Assembly: GCA_903900025.1 (NCBI GenBank)
Contig: CAIULN010000095.1
Location: forward strand, 1-64,000
DNA length: 64,000 nt
Source: an uncultured Methanomicrobiales archaeon
Lineage (GTDB): Archaea; Halobacteriota; Methanomicrobia; Methanomicrobiales; Methanospirillaceae
Direction of reading: 5' to 3'
Shown here: positions 17,671-26,205 of the stretch, piece after piece
How positions within the stretch are numbered: position 1 is the stretch's first letter
Layout: each line of letters begins with the position of its first letter
Translations under genes and position numbers: made by a program
The notes under the pieces: generated by a model
Database searches by the model: none
What the model was told of the DNA's origin: nothing
Seen by the model: the letters and a program-made list of their open reading frames with translations, nothing else

Positions 17671-18804
17671 ATGAAAATACTTCTTGTCTCAACGCAGGAT
17701 TATATTCACCACCCCATCCTGTCGCGGCACCACAATATCTTCGAAGACCTTGCGACGCGCCACGAGGTGCATGTCCCGCATTTTCATGTGAGCAGGGGCA
17801 AAGAACGCACAACCAAGCTGATCGTGCATGAAGCAACGCAGTTCCCGGTGCAAAATCCCTTGCTCCACTACACCCTCAATACGCCGTACCACTTTCACAT
17901 ATTAAAAAAAATCATCAGGGATGAAGGGATCGATGTGGTCGTCGCAGCCCATGTACTTGCCGGTACCGCTGTGATCCATGCGGCAAAACAATTCGGGGTC
18001 CCTGTTCTCTTCGACCTGAAAGACTGGTTCCCGGATTCAGCAGCGGCATACATGAAGAACCGTGTCCTCCAGTGGACGGTTCGCAGGGTTGTCTGGGGAA
18101 TCACGCGGCACAACCTTGGCAATAGCGATATCATCACCACCGTGTCCCCGTCGCTGGTGGAAAAACTGAAGAATTTCGGTTTTGATGCAGAACTGGTGAC
18201 AAACGGCGTTGACACCGACCTGTTCATGCCCATGGATGGCACCACAAAAAGGGCAGAACTCGGCATCGCGCCGGACGATTTTGTCATCGGGTTTGCCGGA
18301 ACCGTGGAACGATGGTATGCGATAGACGAGATCATCAGAAGTCTCCCCGATCTGATTGAATACCGCAAAAAAACAAAGCTTCTCCTTGTCGGGGGATCCC
18401 TTTTTACGCCGTTTTTACAGGAACTTGAGCAGCTGGTCCGGGATCTCCATGTGCAGGACCACGTTATCTTTTCAGGGTTCAGGCCTTATCACGAACTCCC
18501 TGCCTTTATCGCGTGCATGGATGCCTGCACCATACCGCTGTCACCTTCCCGGTGGGTCGATATCGCCCTCCCGAATAAATTTTTTGAATATTCTGCATGT
18601 CAAAAACCCGTCGTGACACGCCCGATACCCGATGTGATGAAGATTGGAGGGCAAAATATTTTTCTGTACCGGACCCGGTCGGAATTTATCGGGCAGATAA
18701 AATCCCTTATGGACCACCCCGTTTCCTACCGGATCAACCTCCAGAAATACAGCTGGAAAGAAAAATCCCTCCAGATGGAAACCCTGTTAAAACGCCTCTT
18801 CTGA
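17671..18804 (+). CDS. Glycosyltransferase family 4
   Basis: A 377-residue GT-B enzyme. The donor-binding half shows VIGFAGTVERWYAIDEIIRSLPDL, LLLVGGS, HVIFSGFRPYHELPAFIACMDACTIPLSPSRWVDIALPNKFFEYSACQKPVV, which is the GT4 nucleotide-sugar site with the acidic residue in FFEYSACQKPV. The N-terminal half contains DVVVAAHVLAGTAVIHAA. There are no transmembrane helices; it probably works on a lipid-linked glycan at the inner membrane face. It lies between the UDP-amino-sugar genes and aglB, so a role in building the N-glycan is likely but inferred. Confidence 0.85.
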   Translation: MKILLVSTQDYIHHPILSRHHNIFEDLATRHEVHVPHFHVSRGKERTTKLIVHEATQFPVQNPLLHYTLNTPYHFHILKKIIRDEGIDVVVAAHVLAGTAVIHAAKQFGVPVLFDLKDWFPDSAAAYMKNRVLQWTVRRVVWGITRHNLGNSDIITTVSPSLVEKLKNFGFDAELVTNGVDTDLFMPMDGTTKRAELGIAPDDFVIGFAGTVERWYAIDEIIRSLPDLIEYRKKTKLLLVGGSLFTPFLQELEQLVRDLHVQDHVIFSGFRPYHELPAFIACMDACTIPLSPSRWVDIALPNKFFEYSACQKPVVTRPIPDVMKIGGQNIFLYRTRSEFIGQIKSLMDHPVSYRINLQKYSWKEKSLQMETLLKRLF

Positions 18805-18871
18805 TGAATTTATGGCTTTGTGAAAAACCTTGTTACTTTCAATATTTTTTATAACATTTTACTTGGCTATT

Positions 18872-19003
18872 GCATCATGGGGGATGCTGCCATCGCCAAA
18901 GGCATGGCAGGCTCGAGAAAATGGTGCGGCATTTTCGAGCCGCCACAGTGGCGGGGGCGGAGGCGTTTGCCGAAGCCCGCAAGAACGTCATACGATTTTT
19001 TAT
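18872..19003 (+). ncRNA. Candidate structured RNA upstream of aglB
   Basis: The 279-bp gap before aglB holds a compact hairpin-rich GC block between two A/T-rich stretches. Hairpins visible in order: GCATC/GATGC (18872-18887); CTGCCAT-C-GCC-AAA-GGC-ATGGCAG (18887-18910); GCTCGA plus AAATG paired with CATTT plus TCGAGC with a GA bulge (18911-18940); CCGCCA/TGGCGG (18940-18954); and GCGG-A-GGC-GTTT-GCC-GAAGC-CCGC (18957-18980). Several share one edge base, so they are adjacent or alternative. A TATA-like ttttttataac lies about 25 bp upstream (18846) and a T-run (gattttttatt, 18994-19003) lies at the end, as expected for a short independent transcript. It could instead be a 5' leader of aglB. 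Confidence 0.4.
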
Positions 19004-19083
19004 TAAGCATTTCTTCAGAGCCGGATTTATCCAAATTTATTTGTGGTCCTGACAGAAATATGGTACCTCATTAGGATGATCTG

Positions 19084-21693
19084 ATGACAGCACCCGAACT
19101 GAAAAAATATCGAATGTACATCGTTATCGGCCTTATCGCTTTTTTTTGTGCTTTTTCTCTCTGGTTGCGCCTGATACCCATGTTCAATATGGGCAATACC
19201 GACATCCTGAATGTTGTGGCAAGCGATGACCCCCTCTACAACCTCCGGCAGGTCGAACAGGTGCTGCATAATTTTCCCACCTATGCATGGTTTGACGCGA
19301 TGACGAATTTTCCCACTGGCGATTTTATCTACTGGGGCCCGCTCTTCACCTATATCCTTGTGTTTATGTGTATGATTACCGGCGCAGCGACGCGCCCGGA
19401 AATTATTTCGGCGTCGCTTCTCGTGCCACCCCTCATGGCGACGGTGCTCGTCCCTGTCATGTATTTTGTCGGGAAATCGTGCGGGGACTGGAAGACCGGG
19501 CTTCTTGCATCCGGCTTTATCGCCATTGTGTCAGGCCAATATTTCTACCGATCCTTCTATGGTTACCTTGACCACCATATTGCGGAAGCATTTTTTTCAA
19601 CACTATTCTGCCTAGCCTATATCTATGCACTCCAGACAGCAAAAGAGACAGAAATGGATTTTAAAAAGTTTGAGACGATAAAAAAGCCGGTTTTTATTGC
19701 ATTGCTTGCAGGATTTGCCTATCTGCTTGGCCTGTTCACGATGCCGACCATGGTCCTTTTTGCCATGATCGTGGCCATCTTCACCCTCGTCCAGTTTATC
19801 ATTGATTTCTACCGCGGCCAGAATGGAGATTATCTCCTGCTGGTCAATGGCGTGATATTCTCTGTTGCCATTATCGGATTGCTTCTGGTCAGTAGCAAAA
19901 TAGAATCCTATCAGATAGATTTTGCAACATATTCTTTCGGACACGTGTATGCATACCTGGGACTCATCGGGGGCACCGTGGCACTCTACATCCTGTCACG
20001 GTACTTCCATTCTAAAAACAGGCACCTGTATCCAATCTCGATCGCCGGGGCCGGTATGCTATTCAGCCTGGTCCTGTACGTTATAAACCCGTCGATCTTC
20101 AACCTCCTCATATCCAGTTTTTTTTCATTCTTCGGACAGGCGGCAGAATCGCTCACCGTCCAGGAGGCCCGGGGATGGGATATTGACCTTGCATGGGCAA
20201 CGTTCAACTATGGCCTTATCCTGATGCTCGGCGGGCTTGCCGTCCTCGCGTATAAAAATATCAGGGAGGAGCACCCCCACCAGGTATTCACCCTGATATG
20301 GTCACTCATCATCCTCGTTTCCACCTGGCAGCATATCAGGTATGAATACTATCTTGCCGTGAATGTTGCATTGCTTTCCGCGGTGGTCGTCAGCTTTGCC
20401 ATTGACGTAAGCTGGCAGAGTTCATGGAAATCGCTCAAAGGGATCTTCATACCTACAACAGAACCGCAAAAGAATCCGGCTTCTGGTTCCGATGCAAATG
20501 CAAAGCGTGAACGAAAACGGAAAAAGGGAGGGATGAAACCGGAACAGGGGCAGTCCCAGATACATGTCGCATTTGCATTGCTGCTCACTGTCACGGTGAT
20601 ACTGGCAGTCCTGTTTGTTGTTACCTCCGTTAATTACAGTTATTCGAATGCGGTCTCAAATCCCATACGGATGAGTCCAGACTGGCGTGAATCGCTTGAA
20701 TGGCTCGGCAACAATACACCGGAAACCGGCGTGGATTACCTTGCCGTTTATAACCAGAAGACGTACCGGTACCCGTCCCAGGCATACGGTGTCATGTCAT
20801 GGTGGGACTATGGGCATATGATCACGTTCATCGCAAAACGGATCCCCAATGCGAACCCGTTCCAGCGGGGGGTCGCAGGTGAGATCGGGGCGGCAGCGTA
20901 CTTTATGACCACATCCGAACAGAGTGCAAATTCTATCGCAGACCAGCTTGGCACCCGGTATATTATCACTGACATAGAAATGGACACCGGTAAATTCTGG
21001 GCGATGGCAACGTGGTTCAACAGGACTGCCAGCATACGGCCCTACCAGACGCAGTTTGCCGCATCGGATCCCGCACAACCCGATCGTTACCAGGAAGTCG
21101 TGCTCAATAACCAGACCTATTATCTCACCATGGTCTCACGGCTCCACAATTTCGATGGATCGATGGCAGAACCAACCCAGACTTATTACGTGGAATATGC
21201 CGATCCCAGCGTGTCCCGCATTTCGGTCCCCGTCATCACAAATGCTGTTGTGATGAATGCCTCAGAATCCCTCACAAGTGCCGCAGAGTATAACTCCAAA
21301 GCACCTTCCGGGTACCATGCCGCAACATTAAGTCCTGCAATTTTCCTTCCGGTTGAACCCGTCCCTGCGCTCCGGCACTACCGGCTCATCCACGAATCTC
21401 CGTCCAATGTCTTTGCCGCAAAAACACCCGACATCAAGTACGTGAAAATCTTCGAGTATGTGAAAGGAGCTCACATCAGAGGTGAAGGTATCATTGAGAT
21501 CCCCCTTGTGTCCAACACAGGCCGGCAGTTCACCTACCGTCAGCAGAGCACCAATGGCGAATTCATTGTGCCCTACTCCACGGGCGGAAACCCCTACGGG
21601 GTGAAGGCAGCCGGTAAATACCGGATCGCAATGACGAAAAAAGAGTTTGATGTTCCGGAGAATGCGGTGATGCAGGGGCTGACCATCAACTGA
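19084..21693 (+). CDS. aglB: AglB/STT3 dolichyl-phosphooligosaccharide-protein glycosyltransferase
   Basis: An 869-residue membrane oligosaccharyltransferase that moves the lipid-linked glycan to Asn of surface proteins (S-layer, archaellin) on the outer face of the membrane. The N-terminal half has about 13 membrane helices and the first external loop with the acidic pair in VVASDDPLYNLRQVE; GYLDHHIAEAFFSTLF is the second acidic motif. The soluble C-terminal part carries the WWDYG acceptor-recognition motif at residues 573-577. A Lys/Arg-rich insertion (around residues 475-490) precedes the last helix. Its position after the UDP-sugar genes gives a coherent N-glycosylation island. Confidence 0.92.
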   Translation: MTAPELKKYRMYIVIGLIAFFCAFSLWLRLIPMFNMGNTDILNVVASDDPLYNLRQVEQVLHNFPTYAWFDAMTNFPTGDFIYWGPLFTYILVFMCMITGAATRPEIISASLLVPPLMATVLVPVMYFVGKSCGDWKTGLLASGFIAIVSGQYFYRSFYGYLDHHIAEAFFSTLFCLAYIYALQTAKETEMDFKKFETIKKPVFIALLAGFAYLLGLFTMPTMVLFAMIVAIFTLVQFIIDFYRGQNGDYLLLVNGVIFSVAIIGLLLVSSKIESYQIDFATYSFGHVYAYLGLIGGTVALYILSRYFHSKNRHLYPISIAGAGMLFSLVLYVINPSIFNLLISSFFSFFGQAAESLTVQEARGWDIDLAWATFNYGLILMLGGLAVLAYKNIREEHPHQVFTLIWSLIILVSTWQHIRYEYYLAVNVALLSAVVVSFAIDVSWQSSWKSLKGIFIPTTEPQKNPASGSDANAKRERKRKKGGMKPEQGQSQIHVAFALLLTVTVILAVLFVVTSVNYSYSNAVSNPIRMSPDWRESLEWLGNNTPETGVDYLAVYNQKTYRYPSQAYGVMSWWDYGHMITFIAKRIPNANPFQRGVAGEIGAAAYFMTTSEQSANSIADQLGTRYIITDIEMDTGKFWAMATWFNRTASIRPYQTQFAASDPAQPDRYQEVVLNNQTYYLTMVSRLHNFDGSMAEPTQTYYVEYADPSVSRISVPVITNAVVMNASESLTSAAEYNSKAPSGYHAATLSPAIFLPVEPVPALRHYRLIHESPSNVFAAKTPDIKYVKIFEYVKGAHIRGEGIIEIPLVSNTGRQFTYRQQSTNGEFIVPYSTGGNPYGVKAAGKYRIAMTKKEFDVPENAVMQGLTIN

Positions 21694-21772
21694 ATGCCCC
21701 CCCTGCTCCCATTCGATCCACCATGCCGGATATGTCAGAGGAAAAGCAGGACAATAACGTGTTGACGATCGT

Positions 21773-22753
21773 ATGACCGGGTGCAGGGCAATCTTCGGAC
21801 CTATCTTCTCGCAGCATGATCTGGAGACCCATGATGAGTCAGACCGGCGGCTCCGTGATGCAGTGCAGGGAGTACCGCCCGATGTGCAATGGGACGAACC
21901 CTGTGCCGCTTCGGTCGATGACCTGCTGCGTGTTCACACTCCATCCCATATCCGGATGATCCGGGAGCTGAGCGCCCATGGGGGGCAGCACTTCATCGAC
22001 CCCAGTACCTACGTGACCGGGCGGTCGTTCGAGGTCGCATCACACGCCGCCGGTGCAGCCATCGGTGCGGTGAATGCTGCCCTTGACGGGGACCACTGTT
22101 TTGCCCTTGTCCGCCCCCCGGGGCACCATGCCGAGCCCGACCGTGCGATGGGGTTTTGCCTTTTCAACAACGCAGCAATCGCTGCATCGGTTGCCCTGGA
22201 CCGTGTTGAACGGGTGGCGATTGTGGACTGGGACCTTCACCACGGGAACGGGACCCAGAACATCTTTTACACAAATGACCGCGTCCTCTTCTGTTCGATC
22301 CACCAGGGCAACACATTCCCCCGCACGGGGTGGGTCGATGAGATTGGCGCGGGAGCCGGTAGGGGTTTCACGATCAACGCCCCGGTCCGCAGCGGTTCAA
22401 CCCTCGCGGATTACCACTATGTCTTTGAGCAAGTCTTCATGCCGGCGATCGAGCGGTTCAGACCCGGGATACTGGTGATCTCCGCAGGCCAGGATCCGCT
22501 CGCCGATGACCCCCACAGCGGCATGCGGCTGGCACCTGCAGATTTCGGTGTTCTCACCTCCCTTCTGAAGACCTTGGTCAGTACCCCGCTCGCCCTTGTC
22601 CTCGAAGGTGGTTACGGTCCCTCGCATGGTATGGCGATCGGCCAGATTTTTTCAGCGCTCAAAGGCAGTTTTGAGCTGCCTGAACCGGACAATCTTTACC
22701 CGCGCGAAAGCACCCGGCAGATCGTATCGGTGCTCCGAAAACTGGTCATCTAG
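21773..22753 (+). CDS. Histone-deacetylase-family zinc amidohydrolase
   Basis: A 326-residue class II HDAC/acetylpolyamine amidohydrolase homologue. Characteristic segments are HTPSHI, RPPGHHAEPDRAMGFCLFNNAAIAA (catalytic His pair), the zinc-binding DWDLHHGNGTQNIFY, SIHQG, and the second zinc Asp in SAGQDPLADDPHSGM, then the Gly loop LEGGYG. All zinc ligands are present, so it should be active. Substrates may be acetylated lysines or acetylated polyamines. It stands alone between aglB and a DUF2098 gene. Confidence 0.88.
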   Translation: MTGCRAIFGPIFSQHDLETHDESDRRLRDAVQGVPPDVQWDEPCAASVDDLLRVHTPSHIRMIRELSAHGGQHFIDPSTYVTGRSFEVASHAAGAAIGAVNAALDGDHCFALVRPPGHHAEPDRAMGFCLFNNAAIAASVALDRVERVAIVDWDLHHGNGTQNIFYTNDRVLFCSIHQGNTFPRTGWVDEIGAGAGRGFTINAPVRSGSTLADYHYVFEQVFMPAIERFRPGILVISAGQDPLADDPHSGMRLAPADFGVLTSLLKTLVSTPLALVLEGGYGPSHGMAIGQIFSALKGSFELPEPDNLYPRESTRQIVSVLRKLVI

Positions 22754-22800
22754 CACGCCCGCATAAAAGAATTTAAAGCAGCCGGTACCCATAGTCAGGT

Positions 22801-23094
22801 ATGAACGCGGACGAAGTCGGATTGGGCATGCTGGTGCGGTACCCGCGTACGGGAACCACCGGCACCATACAGCGCATCGAAACTGTGAGGGGGGATGCCT
22901 TTGCCGAACTGGACAGCACGCACCTTCTCTACCGCGTTGACCAGCTGATACCGGCCGGCAGCGCCGAAAAGGTCAAAAAGACCGCCATCGAAGACGCAAA
23001 AAAAGTGATCCAGCACGAGCGGGAATACGCTTCCAGCACAGAGTTTTTGGATGCCTTAAAAGGTACCGATCAGAGCTGCGAGGGAGGGGGTTAA
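22801..23094 (+). CDS. DUF2098 protein
   Basis: A 97-residue small soluble protein with the DUF2098 pattern: GMLVRYPRTGTTGTIQRIETVRGDAFAELDSTHLLYRVDQLIP, a compact beta barrel-like core, then a charged helix (AEKVKKTAIEDAKKVIQHERE). The family is confined largely to methanogens and its function is unknown. It converges on nikR with a 4-bp overlap of the two stop regions. Confidence 0.8.
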   Translation: MNADEVGLGMLVRYPRTGTTGTIQRIETVRGDAFAELDSTHLLYRVDQLIPAGSAEKVKKTAIEDAKKVIQHEREYASSTEFLDALKGTDQSCEGGG

Positions 23095-23513
23095 TCCTCT
23101 ACCCCGATCGTTGTCAGTTTGACCGACTCCACGCCTTTCTGTGACATCAGGTGCTCGGCCAGCGATTTGAGCTGTGTCCCGTCACCCCTCAGGAGGATCA
23201 CCTCCAGGCATCTCGACTCCGTCACATGGGAATGGAGTGATGCCTGGATGATCTCCTTGAACTGGTGCTGGATATCGGTGAGCACGACCAGAAGCCCCCG
23301 CTGGTCATGGTCATAGATCATCGTAATCACACCCTGCCGCTCGCCCTTGATATCCGCCATCCACTTGTAATACTGGATGTAATTCCTGATCGCGTCCCTT
23401 ATCCCCTCAGACCGTGACGAGTAGCCGCGGTAATTGATGATCTGGTCGAACTGGTCAAGGAGGTGCTTTGGCAGGGAGATGCCAATACGGGAGAGCTCAC
23501 TATCAATAGTCAT
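23091..23513 (-). CDS. nikR: NikR nickel-responsive transcriptional regulator
   Basis: A 140-residue ribbon-helix-helix regulator. The DNA-binding part is RIGISLPKHLLDQFDQIINYRGYSSRSEGIRDAIRNYI, followed by an ACT-like nickel domain. All four high-affinity nickel ligands are present at His83, His94, His96 and Cys102 (HQFKEIIQASLHSHVTESRC), corresponding to H76/H87/H89/C95 of E. coli NikR. It should repress nickel uptake when nickel is plentiful, which matters because methyl-CoM reductase and hydrogenases need nickel. No nickel transporter is in the window, so its targets lie elsewhere. Confidence 0.92.
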   Translation of the reverse strand: MTIDSELSRIGISLPKHLLDQFDQIINYRGYSSRSEGIRDAIRNYIQYYKWMADIKGERQGVITMIYDHDQRGLLVVLTDIQHQFKEIIQASLHSHVTESRCLEVILLRGDGTQLKSLAEHLMSQKGVESVKLTTIGVED

Positions 23514-23684
23514 ACAGAGTCCTTACCCTGATGTTTATTTGTGTGATTTTTAATATTTCGATCTCATTTCCGTAGCACGGGGTAAGAATTTTTCTGGTAT
23601 TTTTTGAAAGTGGCAAAAAGATCAAACCACCCCCCAAAAAAAGCTTGAATTTCTCTGGTTTCTGACGTGAAAAGCCTTCACTGG

Positions 23685-23712
23685 TTATGTATAAGTATCA
23701 TTGTTATATATA
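23685..23712 (+). promoter_or_regulatory. Promoter region of the aIF2-gamma operon
   Basis: Two TATA-like elements occur in the 221-bp divergent gap: ttatgtataag (23685-23695) and gttatatata (23703-23712). The first places the start of transcription just before the strong ribosome site aaggaggt (about 23717-23724) used by the GTG at 23735, so it fits better; the second would give a nearly leaderless mRNA. No convincing NikR palindrome is visible in the gap. Confidence 0.45.
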
Positions 23713-23734
23713 GAGTAAGGAGGTTCGATTTCAC

Positions 23735-24970
23735 GTGCATGATGTGACAATACCAAGCGTCAATATCGGGGTGGTGGGCCATGTTGACCACGGCAAGACC
23801 ACGCTGGTCAACGCGATTACCGGGACATGGACGGACCGGCATAGTGAGGAAGTCAAGCGCGGCATCTCCATCCGCCTGGGGTACGCTGACGCAACCTTCT
23901 ACCACTGCGGTTCGTGCGAAGGAGCGGATGCATACTCAACCAAGGCTGTATGCCCGGTCTGCGGCGGGAAAGGGACACCCTTCAGGTCAGTATCCTTTGT
24001 GGATGCCCCGGGGCACGAGACCCTGATGGCAACGATGCTCTCTGGGTCAGCCCTGATGGACGGGGCGATGCTCGTCATCTCTGCCTCCGAGAGGTGCCCC
24101 CAGCCGCAGACCAAGGAGCACCTGATGGCGCTGGAACTTGTCGGCATCAACAGGATCATTGTCGTCCAGAATAAGATCGATGTGGTCAGCCAGAAAGAGG
24201 CGATCGAGAACTACAACCAGATCAATGCATTCATCAAAGGGACGATTGCCGAACATGCCCCGGTCATCCCCGTTTCAGCCCAGAAAGGGATCAATATCGT
24301 TGCGCTCGTGCAGGCCCTCGATGCCACCATCCCGGAACCAACCCGCGACCCGAATGCAGAACCGGTCATGCTGATCGCCCGTTCCTTTGACGTGAACAAA
24401 CCAGGCTGCAACTGGAAAGAGATCAAGGGCGGGGTTATCGGGGGTTCCCTGATCCGCGGAATCCTCAAGGAAGACGAGGATATCGAGATCCGTCCCGGGC
24501 GGCAGCTGCAGGTCGAGAACCGGATCAGGTGGGAACCGATAACCACAAAAATCATATCCATCAATGCCGGCTCCACCAGGGTGACGGAAGCAACCCCCGG
24601 CGGACTTCTTGGTATCGGGACAAAACTCGACCCAGCGCTCACAAAAAGTGATGCCCTTGCCGGGCAGGTCGCCGGCCACATCGGCCGGCTGCCCCCCGTC
24701 TGGGATCGTGTGCGGTGCCACGTCACCCTGATGGAACGGGTTGTCGGCGCAACGAGCGAACTCGCCATCGAACCGCTGAAGTTCAACGAACCCCTGATGC
24801 TGTCGGTCGGCACCGCAGTCACCGTGGGTGTTGTCACCAGCACCAAAAAAGAGAGCGTTGAGATTTCCCTGAAGCGACCGGTATGCGCGGAGCTGGGTGC
24901 ACGGATCGCGATAAGCCGGCAGGTGGGAGCACGCTGGCGCCTGATCGGCATGGGCGTTTTGAACGAGTGA
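23735..24970 (+). CDS. eif2g: Translation initiation factor aIF2 subunit gamma
   Basis: A 411-residue GTPase that brings initiator Met-tRNA to the ribosome. G1 is VGHVDHGKTTL, the zinc knuckle is CGSCEGADAYSTKAVCPVCG, G3 is DAPGHE, G4 is QNKID, and G5 lies in the VSAQKGIN region. Domains II and III follow with NKPGCNWKEIKGGVIGGSLIRG and the C-terminal ISRQVGARWRLIGMGVL. The start is the GTG at 23735 behind a strong aaggaggt site. It opens an operon that continues with the PIN protein, Rpo7 and Spt4, a classic archaeal gene order. Confidence 0.95.
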   Translation: MHDVTIPSVNIGVVGHVDHGKTTLVNAITGTWTDRHSEEVKRGISIRLGYADATFYHCGSCEGADAYSTKAVCPVCGGKGTPFRSVSFVDAPGHETLMATMLSGSALMDGAMLVISASERCPQPQTKEHLMALELVGINRIIVVQNKIDVVSQKEAIENYNQINAFIKGTIAEHAPVIPVSAQKGINIVALVQALDATIPEPTRDPNAEPVMLIARSFDVNKPGCNWKEIKGGVIGGSLIRGILKEDEDIEIRPGRQLQVENRIRWEPITTKIISINAGSTRVTEATPGGLLGIGTKLDPALTKSDALAGQVAGHIGRLPPVWDRVRCHVTLMERVVGATSELAIEPLKFNEPLMLSVGTAVTVGVVTSTKKESVEISLKRPVCAELGARIAISRQVGARWRLIGMGVLNE

Positions 24971-25350
24971 AGGTGCTCCTCGACGCCAATGCGCTGATGA
25001 TGCCGGCGCAGTTTTCCATCGACCTTTTCGATGAACTGCACCAGCTGGTGGGCGCGTTCGAACCACTCGTGCTGGAAAGCATCATAAGGGAACTTACCGG
25101 CATCGCCTCTAAGAAGGGGCGGGATGCGGCGGCTGCGCGCTATGCCATGGGCGTTGCACAACGATGCACAACCGTTCGTTCAGCAGAACCTGTTTCGGAT
25201 ACCGTCGATGAACAGGTGATTGACTATGCACAGAAAAACGGCTGCCTGGTGGTGACCAATGACCGGCGCCTGCGGGAGATGCTGCTCTCCCGGAGCATTG
25301 GTGTTATATCCATGAGAAAACAGAAAAGACTGGAACTGATACAAAGCTAA
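24967..25350 (+). CDS. PIN-domain ribonuclease (Fcf1/VapC-like)
   Basis: A 127-residue PIN-domain protein starting at GTG 24967, which overlaps the aIF2-gamma stop by four bases. The acidic site is formed by the Asp of VLLDANALMMP, the Glu of ESIIRELTG, the Asp of VDEQVIDYA and VTNDRRLREML near the end. Proteins of this type between aIF2-gamma and Rpo7 are widely conserved in archaea and resemble the rRNA-processing nuclease Fcf1/Utp24 rather than free toxins; no antitoxin gene is beside it. Confidence 0.8.
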   Translation: MKVLLDANALMMPAQFSIDLFDELHQLVGAFEPLVLESIIRELTGIASKKGRDAAAARYAMGVAQRCTTVRSAEPVSDTVDEQVIDYAQKNGCLVVTNDRRLREMLLSRSIGVISMRKQKRLELIQS

Positions 25351-25359
25351 GGGATTGTC

Positions 25360-25992
25360 ATGTATTATAAAATCCGGTTGGATGATAAGGTGAGGGTGCC
25401 CCCCAACCGTCTCGGTGAGAAACTCGAGAAGGTTATTCTGGATGTCCTGCAGGAGCATCTGGAGGGGAGCATTGACAAGGAGATCGGGATCTTTATCTGC
25501 GTAACAAAGGTGCTTGGCGTCGGAGACGGCGAGATTGTACCCGGTGACGGTGGCGTTTATTACGACGTCAGGTTCGAAGCGCTGGTGCTCCGCCTCGCGT
25601 TGCAGGAAGTGATGGAGGGCGTTGTTGTGGAGACGACGAGTTTTGGCGCATTCGTCTCCCTTGGCCCCATTGATGCCATGCTCCACGTGAGCCAGATTTC
25701 CGATGAATACATCAACTTCGATGAAAAGAATGCACGGCTCATCTGCCAGGAGTCGAAACGCTTCATCGGGGTAGGGGACAGTATCCGGGCCCGCGTGGTG
25801 ACGCTGAGCCTGAACGAGCGCGAGCCCCGGGACAGCAAGATCGGGCTGACAATGCGCCAGGCCGGGCTCGGGACTGCCCTCTGGCTTGAAGAGGACATGA
25901 ACCTCGAGAAAGAGAAGGCAAAAGAGAAAGAGAAAGAGCCGCCCTCAGAGAAGAAGGAACGGGCGCCACGCAAAGCGACAAAGGAGAGGTGA
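25360..25992 (+). CDS. rpo7: DNA-directed RNA polymerase subunit Rpo7 (E')
   Basis: A 210-residue stalk subunit of RNA polymerase, partner of Rpo4. The N-terminal RNP-like tip domain (MYYKIRLDDKVRVPPNRLGE...VLGVGDGEIVPGDGGVYYDVRFEALVLR) is followed by an S1 RNA-binding domain (GVVVETTSFGAFVSLGPIDAMLHVSQISDEYI). The tail from about residue 180 is highly charged (KEKAKEKEKEPPSEKKERAPRKATKER), longer than the core family. It lies upstream of spt4, as in most archaea. Confidence 0.95.
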   Translation: MYYKIRLDDKVRVPPNRLGEKLEKVILDVLQEHLEGSIDKEIGIFICVTKVLGVGDGEIVPGDGGVYYDVRFEALVLRLALQEVMEGVVVETTSFGAFVSLGPIDAMLHVSQISDEYINFDEKNARLICQESKRFIGVGDSIRARVVTLSLNEREPRDSKIGLTMRQAGLGTALWLEEDMNLEKEKAKEKEKEPPSEKKERAPRKATKER

Positions 25993-25998
25993 GTGGTC

Positions 25999-26205
25999 AT
26001 GCCAGCTCCGGGCAAGAAGAAACAGGGAAAGGTGTGCCGCGAATGCCACCGCGTGGTTGACGGGGAGAGCTGCGTGGTCTGCGGGACCACAAACATCAGT
26101 GATGACTGGGCAGGTTACCTTGTCATCATCGATCCAGAACATTCGGATGTGGCAAAAAAAATGAATATCAAACTCCCCGGTCGGTACGCGCTGAAGGTCC
26201 GTTGA
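25999..26205 (+). CDS. spt4: Transcription elongation factor Spt4 (RpoE'')
   Basis: A 68-residue zinc-ribbon protein, the partner of Spt5 in the elongation complex. The zinc site is VCRECHRVVDGESCVVCGT, followed by SDDWAGYLVIIDPEHSDVAKKMNIKLPGRYALKVR, the family signature. ATG 25999 with gaggtgag upstream is preferred to a GTG two codons earlier. Its TGA shares one base with the ATG of the next gene. Confidence 0.92.
   Translation: MPAPGKKKQGKVCRECHRVVDGESCVVCGTTNISDDWAGYLVIIDPEHSDVAKKMNIKLPGRYALKVR

Noticed and set aside
18801-19085. C/D box guide RNA suggested by tgatga and ctga near the aglB gap
   Set aside because: The boxes fall in the glycosyltransferase stop and at the aglB start, too far apart, and the middle is strongly hairpinned.
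23514-23734. NikR operator in the divergent nikR/aIF2-gamma gap
   Set aside because: A/T-rich palindromic pieces are present but none has convincing paired half-sites at NikR spacing.
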